NCBI GenBank assembly: GCA_944380625.1
Contig: CALWIE010000208.1
Coordinates: forward strand, 1 to 8,808
DNA: 8,808 bases
Source of the DNA: an uncultured Clostridia bacterium
GTDB lineage: Bacteria; Bacillota_A; Clostridia; Oscillospirales; Acutalibacteraceae
Reading direction: 5' to 3'
Numbering within the stretch: position 1 is the first letter of the stretch; every line of letters starts with the position of its first letter. The notes beneath the pieces were generated by a model, which saw nothing but the letters and a program-made list of their open reading frames with translations, searched no databases and was not told the origin of the DNA. The position numbers and the translations under genes are program-made. This document shows, piece after piece, positions 1-5,054 of this stretch.

Positions 1-651
1 TATGCTGTCCGTAAGAGTCATGGTATCTTCATTTACCAAATACCGTTCCATAACGTGCATCATGATATCTGTGGCGCCGCAGGCGGTTTGGTAGGGAGGA
101 AGGGTGTAAGTGAGTTCCGGGTTCATCACCGCGAATTTGCACCGGCACAGGTCGGAGTTATAGCCCCGCTTGATGCCGCCCTCGTCCTTGGTGATAACGC
201 TGGAGTCGCTCATCTCGCTGCCGGCGGCGGCAATGGTCAGCACCGCCCCGATGGGAGCGCAGGCCACGGCGGTGTTCTTGTGGTCATAGAGGTCCCATAC
301 GTCGAAGGGGTTGGCAAGGCCGTAGCCAATGGCCTTGGCGGAGTCGATCACGCTGCCGCCGCCCACGGGCAGCAAAAAGTCCACCCCTTCCTTCCGGCAG
401 AGCTCAATGCCCTCGTAGACCAGAGAGAGCCGGGGGTTGGGCTTTACGCCGCCCAGGGTCACATAGGGGATCCCGGCCTTTTCCAGGGAGGCGCACACCC
501 GGTCCAGCAGGCCGCTCTTTTTGGCGCTCTGCCCGCCGAAGTGGACCAGCACTTTGGAAGCGCCCTGCTCCTTGCAAAGCTCTCCCACCTGGTTTTCCAC
601 GTCCTTGCCGAAGACCACTTTGGTGGGCGCGCAGAAGGCGAAATTGTTCAT
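1..651 (-). CDS. Iron-containing alcohol dehydrogenase (butanol dehydrogenase/YqhD-like), C-terminus cut off by window edge
   Basis: This gene encodes a cytoplasmic NAD(P)H-dependent alcohol/aldehyde oxidoreductase of the group III (iron-dependent) alcohol dehydrogenase family. The 217 visible residues begin MNNFAFCAPTKVVFGKDV, the typical start of the butanol dehydrogenase/YqhD branch. The nucleotide-binding loop PVGGGSVIDSAK lies at residues 95-106. The first two metal ligands are seen in CGATDIMMHVMERYL (Asp195 and His199). The two distal His ligands would lie beyond the left edge. Family members have about 385-390 residues, so roughly 170 are missing because of the window and not because of a mutation. 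The ATG at 651 is preceded by an AAAGGATGG ribosome-binding site. The gene follows the hydroxyacid dehydrogenase on the same strand after 67 bases. The substrate cannot be told; short-chain aldehyde reduction is the family norm. Confidence 0.93.
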   Translation of the reverse strand, partial: MNNFAFCAPTKVVFGKDVENQVGELCKEQGASKVLVHFGGQSAKKSGLLDRVCASLEKAGIPYVTLGGVKPNPRLSLVYEGIELCRKEGVDFLLPVGGGSVIDSAKAIGYGLANPFDVWDLYDHKNTAVACAPIGAVLTIAAAGSEMSDSSVITKDEGGIKRGYNSDLCRCKFAVMNPELTYTLPPYQTACGATDIMMHVMERYLVNEDTMTLTDSI

Positions 652-680
652 CTAAAAATCCATCCTTTCAAATAAGTATC

Positions 681-703
681 AAAAGCGGGCGGCAGGGGCC
701 GCC
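681..703 (-). terminator. Short GC hairpin with U-tract between the two dehydrogenase genes (possible weak terminator or attenuator)
   Basis: Read on the minus strand, GGCGGC-CCCT-GCCGCC forms a perfect 6-bp stem with a 4-base loop (688-703). It is followed by CGCTTTTGAT. It lies 15 bases after the stop codon of the hydroxyacid dehydrogenase and upstream of the alcohol dehydrogenase ribosome-binding site. The U-tract is only four bases and is offset by CGC, so termination would be partial at best. I see no convincing promoter between the hairpin and the downstream gene, so that gene probably depends on read-through. Confidence 0.4.
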
Positions 704-718
704 GGCGTTTTGGCAGGT

Positions 719-1672
719 CTATCCGGTCACCGTGTTCTGGGGGCGCCCCTGCTGGAAGCAGGCCAGGTTTTCCGCCACAGTGCGCAGCAGCCGCGCCCGG
801 GCCTCCTTGGGAGACCAGGCCACATGGGGGGTGATCACGCAGTTTTTCGCCGAGAGCAGAGGGTGCCCCGGCTCCGGCGGCTCTTGGGAGAGCACGTCCA
901 GCCCGGCCCCGGCAAGCCTTCCCTGGTTCAAAGCCTGGGCCAGGGCCTCCTCGTCCACCAGGGCGCCCCGGGCGGTGTTGATGAGAAAGGCCGTGGGCTT
1001 CATCAAGGAGAGCAGCCGGGCGTTCACCATCCCACGGGTCTCCTCTGTCAGGGGGCAGTGGAGGGAGACCGCATCGCTCTCCTGGAACAGGGTGGGAAGG
1101 TCCACCCAGCGGCAGCCGGGAGGGACGCTTTTTTCCGTCCGGCTGCAAAGGAGCACCTTCATCCCCAGGGCCTGGCCCAGCCAGGCCATCCGCCGGCCCG
1201 TGGAGCCAAAGCCCACAATGCCCAAGGTCTTGCCCCACAGCTCCACCGGCGCCAGGGAGCGGCTGCTCTCCCGGACCGCCTCGTCCCAGCGGCCCTCCCG
1301 CACCAGCCGGCTGGAGGGGGACGCCCGGTTGCACAGGCACAAAAGGAGGGCCAGGGCGTGCTGGGCTACGGCGTCCTCGCAGTAGTGGGGCACGTTGCAC
1401 ACGGTGACCCCAAACTCCCTGGCGGCCGCCACGTCGATGGTGTTGTACCCGGTGGCCAGGGTGCCCACGTAGCGCAGCTTGGGCAGCCGGGAGAACTCCT
1501 CCCGGCCCAGGGCCACCCGGTTGAGAATGGCCGCTTCAGCGCCCTCCAGCCGGGGCAGGACCAGCTGGGGCGGGGTGCTGCCGTAGACCGTCAGGCTGCC
1601 CAGCCGGGCCAGCCCCTCCCAGGAGAGGTCTCCCGGGTTGGCGGTGCCGCCGTCCAAAACGACAATATGCAA
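719..1672 (-). CDS. D-2-hydroxyacid dehydrogenase (glycerate dehydrogenase/hydroxypyruvate reductase-like)
   Basis: This is a 317-residue cytoplasmic NAD(P)-dependent reductase of the D-isomer-specific 2-hydroxyacid dehydrogenase family, a normal length for the family. It interconverts a 2-keto acid and a D-2-hydroxy acid. The Rossmann motif is LGIVGFGSTGR (G154xGxxG159). The catalytic triad is visible as Arg235 (NTARGALVDE), Glu264 (QEPPEPGHPLL) and His283 (TPHVAW). The TPHVAW ending resembles the glycerate dehydrogenase/HprA branch. After the second Rossmann strand there is CSR instead of an acidic residue, which hints at NADP(H) use (inference). The start is TTG at 1672, seven bases after AAGGAGGG. 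An in-frame ATG at 1696 overlaps the promoter -10 box, and the longer open frame up to 1864 enters the divergent gene. The exact substrate (hydroxypyruvate, glyoxylate or another) is not determined. Confidence 0.93.
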   Translation of the reverse strand: MHIVVLDGGTANPGDLSWEGLARLGSLTVYGSTPPQLVLPRLEGAEAAILNRVALGREEFSRLPKLRYVGTLATGYNTIDVAAAREFGVTVCNVPHYCEDAVAQHALALLLCLCNRASPSSRLVREGRWDEAVRESSRSLAPVELWGKTLGIVGFGSTGRRMAWLGQALGMKVLLCSRTEKSVPPGCRWVDLPTLFQESDAVSLHCPLTEETRGMVNARLLSLMKPTAFLINTARGALVDEEALAQALNQGRLAGAGLDVLSQEPPEPGHPLLSAKNCVITPHVAWSPKEARARLLRTVAENLACFQQGRPQNTVTG

Positions 1673-1679
1673 GGGCGTT

Positions 1680-1687
1680 CCCTCCTT
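1680..1687 (-). promoter_or_regulatory. Ribosome-binding site fixing the TTG start of the hydroxyacid dehydrogenase
   Basis: On the minus strand AAGGAGGG is followed after seven bases (AACGCCC) by TTG at 1672. From there the protein reads as a standard family N-terminus (HIVVLDGG). This supports TTG over the upstream in-frame ATG at 1696, which would place the site inside the coding region. Confidence 0.8.
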
Positions 1688-1694
1688 CTTTTTC

Positions 1695-1723
1695 ATTATA
1701 GCCGATAAAGGGCCGGTTTGCAA
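1695..1723 (-). promoter_or_regulatory. Sigma-70/SigA-type promoter for the dehydrogenase genes
   Basis: On the minus strand, -35 TTGCAA (1723-1718), a 17-base spacer and a perfect -10 TATAAT (1700-1695) are present. Transcription would begin near 1688, leaving an untranslated leader of only about 16 bases that is almost entirely the ribosome-binding site. This promoter faces away from the one serving the ABC exporter. Confidence 0.8.
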
Positions 1724-1767
1724 GGGCGCAAAGGGAGGCATTTGCAGGGGAAACGCCTCCCGGGGAC

Positions 1768-1796
1768 TTGATTCCCGCCGGGTTTTGTGGCATAAT
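1768..1796 (+). promoter_or_regulatory. Sigma-70/SigA-type promoter with extended -10 for the ABC exporter-murD-rnr-nagA unit
   Basis: The -35 TTGATT (1768-1773) and -10 CATAAT (1791-1796) are separated by 17 bases. A TG at 1788-1789 gives an extended -10. Predicted initiation is near 1803, about 33 bases before the TTG start of the exporter. The five plus-strand genes that follow have gaps of 31-63 bases and I see no other good promoter between them, so this is the likely main promoter. Confidence 0.7.
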
Positions 1797-1823
1797 GCAT
1801 CATGGTATGTTATGAAATGATTT

Positions 1824-1830
1824 GAGGTGG
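1824..1830 (+). promoter_or_regulatory. Ribosome-binding site fixing the TTG start of the ABC exporter
   Basis: GAGGTGG is followed after five bases by TTG at 1836. A GTG at 1827 in the same frame lies inside this site and has no Shine-Dalgarno sequence of its own, so TTG is preferred. Confidence 0.65.
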
Positions 1831-1835
1831 GATTT

Positions 1836-3617
1836 TTGGAAAACCGAGTGAGAAAACATCCCAAGGGGCTGGTGCGCAGGTTTATCCCCTACTTTAAAAA
1901 GTACAAAGGGGTGCTGTTTTTCGACCTGTTCTGCGCGGCGCTGACCACTGTGTGCGAACTGGTGCTGCCCATGCTGGTGCGGTATGTGACCAACGCCGGC
2001 ATCAACGACCTGGCCTCCCTGACGGTGGAGCTCATTTTGAAGATCGGGGGGCTCTACCTGTTCTTGCGCCTGGTGGACGCGGCGGCCAATTTCTTTATGG
2101 CCTCCATCGGCCACATCATGGGCACCAAGATTGAGACGGACATGCGCTCCGCCATGTTCGACCATCTGCAAAAGCTCGCCTTCAACTACTTTGACAACAC
2201 CAAGGTGGGGCAGATCATGACCCGCATCACCACCGACCTGTTCGACGTGACGGAGTTTGCCCACCACTGCCCGGAGGAGTTTTTCATTGCCGGCATCAAG
2301 ATCATCGGCTCCTTTGTGATCCTCTGCGGGGTCAACGTGTGGCTGACCCTCATCATGTTCACCATTGTGCCCTTCATCGTCATCGCGGCCATCTACTTCA
2401 ACCGGAAGATGAAAGAGCAGTTCCGCCGCCAGCGGGTCCAGCTGGGGGAGATCAACGCCCAGGTGGAGGACAGCCTCCTGGGGGTGCGGGTGGTCAAGTC
2501 CTTTGCCAACGAGGAGCTGGAGAAGGAGAAGTTTGAAAAGGGCAACCAGGTGTTCTACAACGTCAAGCGCCACCGCTACTTCTACATGGGCGGGTTCGAG
2601 GCCTCCAACCGGCTGTTCGACGGCCTGATGAACCTGCTGGTGCTGGTGGCCGGCGCCCTGTTCATGATAAACGGGCAGATCCAGCCCGCGGACCTGGTGG
2701 CCTACATGCTCTACGTGGGCACCCTCATCACCTCTATCCGGCGGCTGGTCCAGTTTGCCGAACAGTTCCAGCAGGGCATGACCGGCGTGGAACGCTTCTT
2801 CCAGGTGATGGACGCGGACGTGGAGATCTTCGACGAGCCCGGCGCCAAGCCCCTGGCGGTGAAAAAGGGGGAGGTCACCTTTGAAAACGTGAGCTTTTCC
2901 TACGCCGACGACGGCAAGCAGGTGCTCTCCCACATCAACCTCCACGTAAAGCCCGGGGAGAACGTGGCCCTGGTGGGCCCCTCCGGCGGCGGCAAGACCA
3001 CCCTGTGCAACCTGATCCCCCGGTTCTACGACGTGGACGAGGGACGGATCCTCATCGACGGCCAGGACATCCACGACGTGACCCTCCAGTCCCTGCGCAG
3101 CCAGATCGGCTTTGTCCAGCAGGACGTGTATCTGTTCTCCGGCACGGTGTTTGAGAATATCCAGTACGGCAAGCCCGGCGCCAGCCGGGAAGAGGTGGTG
3201 GAGGCCGCCAAGCGGGCCGGCGCCCACGACTTCATCCTGGAGCTGCAAAACGGCTACGACACCTTTGTGGGCGAGCGGGGGGTCAAGCTCTCCGGCGGGC
3301 AGAAGCAGCGCATCAGCATTGCCCGGGCCTTCCTGAAAAACCCGCCCATCATGATCCTGGACGAGGCCACCTCCGCCCTGGACAACGAGAGCGAAAAGCT
3401 GGTGCAGGCCTCCCTGGAAAAGCTGGCCAAGGGCCGCACCACCTTCACCATTGCCCACCGGCTCACCACCATCAAGAACGCCACGGTGATCCTGGTGCTC
3501 ACCCACAAGGGCATTGAGGAAAAGGGCACCCATCAGGAGCTCATGGCGAAAAAGGGCATCTACTACCACCTGTACAGTAGCTACGCCGACGACAAGGAAC
3601 TGCTGGCCGGCGATTGA
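1836..3617 (+). CDS. ABC-type exporter half-transporter, fused membrane and ATPase domains (MsbA/multidrug type)
   Basis: This is a 593-residue half-exporter expected to dimerise in the cytoplasmic membrane and use ATP to export a lipid, drug or peptide; the substrate is unknown. The first ~310 residues carry about six hydrophobic segments (near 25-47, 65-88, 150-167, 168-187, 262-278, 284-303). They include the stretch YFDNTKVGQIMTRITTD typical of type IV exporters. The ATPase domain holds Walker A GPSGGGKTT (381-389, Lys387), a Q-loop in FVQQDVYLF, signature LSGGQKQR (485-492), Walker B IMILDEATSALD (Asp509, Glu510) and switch His541 in TIAHRL. All catalytic residues are intact, so this is a canonical active ATPase and not a degenerate partner. 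The start is taken as TTG 1836, with GTG 1827 as the alternative. No second half-transporter lies next to it, which favours a homodimer. It is the first gene of the plus-strand unit, 31 bases before murD. Confidence 0.93.
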   Translation: MENRVRKHPKGLVRRFIPYFKKYKGVLFFDLFCAALTTVCELVLPMLVRYVTNAGINDLASLTVELILKIGGLYLFLRLVDAAANFFMASIGHIMGTKIETDMRSAMFDHLQKLAFNYFDNTKVGQIMTRITTDLFDVTEFAHHCPEEFFIAGIKIIGSFVILCGVNVWLTLIMFTIVPFIVIAAIYFNRKMKEQFRRQRVQLGEINAQVEDSLLGVRVVKSFANEELEKEKFEKGNQVFYNVKRHRYFYMGGFEASNRLFDGLMNLLVLVAGALFMINGQIQPADLVAYMLYVGTLITSIRRLVQFAEQFQQGMTGVERFFQVMDADVEIFDEPGAKPLAVKKGEVTFENVSFSYADDGKQVLSHINLHVKPGENVALVGPSGGGKTTLCNLIPRFYDVDEGRILIDGQDIHDVTLQSLRSQIGFVQQDVYLFSGTVFENIQYGKPGASREEVVEAAKRAGAHDFILELQNGYDTFVGERGVKLSGGQKQRISIARAFLKNPPIMILDEATSALDNESEKLVQASLEKLAKGRTTFTIAHRLTTIKNATVILVLTHKGIEEKGTHQELMAKKGIYYHLYSSYADDKELLAGD

Positions 3618-3631
3618 TCCCCACCAATTTG

Positions 3632-3640
3632 AGAAGGAAG
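3632..3640 (+). promoter_or_regulatory. Ribosome-binding site for the GTG start of murD
   Basis: AGAAGGAAG lies eight bases before GTG at 3649, in the 31-base gap after the exporter stop codon. No ATG with comparable support lies near it, so GTG is taken as the start. Confidence 0.7.
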
Positions 3641-3648
3641 TGTAAAAC

Positions 3649-5022
3649 GTGAACCAACAGCAGTTTTTCCGACAGGTCGCCGGCAAAAGCGTCACCTTCT
3701 GCGGCATCGGCCGCAGCCATATGCCCCTGATAGCCATGTTCCAGCAGGCGGGGGCCTCTGTTTCCGCCCGGGACAAGCGCCCCTTTGAGCAGCTGGGGGA
3801 AAACGGGGAGGCCCTGCGCTCCCTGGGGGTAAAGCTCATCTTAGGGGAGGATTACTTGCAGGGCCTCACCGAGGACATCGTCTTCCGCACCCCGGGCATG
3901 CGCTACCACCTGCCCCAGCTGGAGGAAGCCCGCCGGCGGGGCGCCGCCGTCACCAGCGAGATGGAGCTCTTTTTTAAGCTCTGCCCCTGCAAGATCTACG
4001 CCGTCACCGGCAGCGACGGGAAGACCACCACCACCTCCATCATCGCCGAGCTGCTGAAAGCCCAGGGAAAAAAGGTCCACCTGGGGGGCAACATCGGCAA
4101 ACCCCTGCTGCCGGAGATCGCCTCCATCGCCCCGGAGGACGTGGCGGTGGTGGAGCTCTCCAGCTTCCAGCTGATCTCCATGCGGGAGAGCCCCGACGTG
4201 GCGGTGGTGACCAACCTGTCCCCCAACCACCTGGACGTCCACAAGGACATGCAGGAGTATATCGACGCGAAGAAGAACATCCTCCTCCACCAGGACGCCT
4301 TCTCCCGCACAGTGCTAAACGCCGGCAACGAGATCACCGCCGCCTTTGCCCCCGACGTGCGGGGGGACTGCTGGATGTTCCGCCGGGGCGGCCCGGTGGA
4401 GCGGGGCGTCTGGTGCGACGGGGAGACTATCTACGTGGGGAGAGACCCCCTTATGCCTGTCTCCCAAATCCGGATCCCCGGCTGGCACAACGTGGAGAAC
4501 TACCTGGCCGCCATCGCCGCCGTGTGGGGCGACGTGGCGCCGGAGACCATCCGCCGGGTGGCGGCGGAGTTTTCCGGCGTGGAGCACCGGGCGGAGTTTG
4601 TCCGGGAGCTGGGGGGCGTCAGGTACTATAACGACTCCATCGCCACCAGCCCCACCCGGGTCATCTCCGGGATGCTGTCCCTGTTCCCCCAGAAGATCCT
4701 CCTGATCGCCGGGGGCTACGACAAGCACATCCCCTTCGAGCCCCTGGGCCCTGTGGTGTGCGAGAAGGTCAAGACCCTGATCCTTTTGGGCAACACGGCC
4801 CAGAAGATTGAGGACGCGGTCAAGGCCGCGGAAAACTACCGGGAGGGCTGCCCGGAGATTCTCCGGGTGGAGACCATGGAGCAGGCGGTGGAAGCCGCCG
4901 CCGCCCACGCCCAGCCGGGGGACATTGTCTCCCTGTCCCCGGCCTGCGCAGCCTTTGACCTGTACCCCAACTTCGAGGTGCGGGGGAGACATTACAAGAA
5001 ATTGGTAAACGGATTGCAGTGA
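3649..5022 (+). CDS. murD: UDP-N-acetylmuramoyl-L-alanine--D-glutamate ligase
   Basis: MurD is the cytoplasmic ATP-dependent ligase that adds D-glutamate to UDP-MurNAc-L-Ala in peptidoglycan precursor synthesis. The 457 residues match the usual ~450. The N-terminal UDP-binding Rossmann domain shows GIGRSHMPL (19-27). The central Mur ligase domain shows the P-loop VTGSDGKTTTT (119-129), ELSSFQL (169-175), SPNHLDVH (191-198) and Lys208 in DAKKNIL, the expected carbamylated lysine. The C-terminal domain shows GVEHRAE (310-316), YYNDSIATSP (326-335), AGGYDK (354-359) and LSPACAAFDLYPNFEVRG (429-446). The start is GTG with a good Shine-Dalgarno site. The gene is not in a division/cell-wall cluster here; it sits between an ABC exporter and rnr. 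Two positions equivalent to D-glutamate contacts in the E. coli enzyme differ (Ile331, Ala435), probably a lineage trait. Confidence 0.96.
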   Translation: MNQQQFFRQVAGKSVTFCGIGRSHMPLIAMFQQAGASVSARDKRPFEQLGENGEALRSLGVKLILGEDYLQGLTEDIVFRTPGMRYHLPQLEEARRRGAAVTSEMELFFKLCPCKIYAVTGSDGKTTTTSIIAELLKAQGKKVHLGGNIGKPLLPEIASIAPEDVAVVELSSFQLISMRESPDVAVVTNLSPNHLDVHKDMQEYIDAKKNILLHQDAFSRTVLNAGNEITAAFAPDVRGDCWMFRRGGPVERGVWCDGETIYVGRDPLMPVSQIRIPGWHNVENYLAAIAAVWGDVAPETIRRVAAEFSGVEHRAEFVRELGGVRYYNDSIATSPTRVISGMLSLFPQKILLIAGGYDKHIPFEPLGPVVCEKVKTLILLGNTAQKIEDAVKAAENYREGCPEILRVETMEQAVEAAAAHAQPGDIVSLSPACAAFDLYPNFEVRGRHYKKLVNGLQ

Positions 5023-5024
5023 TG

Positions 5025-5039
5025 CGGGGCACGGCCCCG
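5025..5039 (+). other. Perfect intercistronic hairpin between murD and rnr
   Basis: CGGGGC-ACG-GCCCCG forms a 6-bp all-GC stem with a three-base loop, starting two bases after the murD stop codon. No U-tract follows, so it is not an intrinsic terminator. It is followed by GGGAAAG, a (GT)5 run and the likely rnr start at 5055. It may affect rnr translation or mark an mRNA processing point (inference). Confidence 0.5.
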
Positions 5040-5054
5040 GGAAAGTGTGTGTGT

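Noticed and set aside
55..675. A 206-codon plus-strand frame over the iron alcohol dehydrogenase
   Set aside because: The minus strand reads as a full family-typical protein with metal and cofactor motifs, whereas the plus frame is Gly/Ala/His-rich without motifs.
652..718. A separate promoter for the iron alcohol dehydrogenase
   Set aside because: TTGATA is present on the minus strand, but there is no -10-like hexamer at proper spacing before the start codon; only the hairpin is supportable.
710..1708. Plus-strand frames of 332 and 217 codons over the hydroxyacid dehydrogenase
   Set aside because: Shadows; the minus strand has the promoter, ribosome-binding site and complete Arg-Glu-His triad.
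1800..3839. A 679-codon open frame on the minus strand opposite the ABC exporter and start of murD
   Set aside because: Its composition (runs of His, Val, Leu, Gly, Asp) is what the antisense of GC-rich codons gives. It lacks a ribosome-binding site and any family motif, and overlaps two strongly recognised genes and a promoter.
4315..4992. A 225-codon minus-strand open frame opposite the murD C-terminus
   Set aside because: Antisense shadow of MurD motifs; no start signals or domain.
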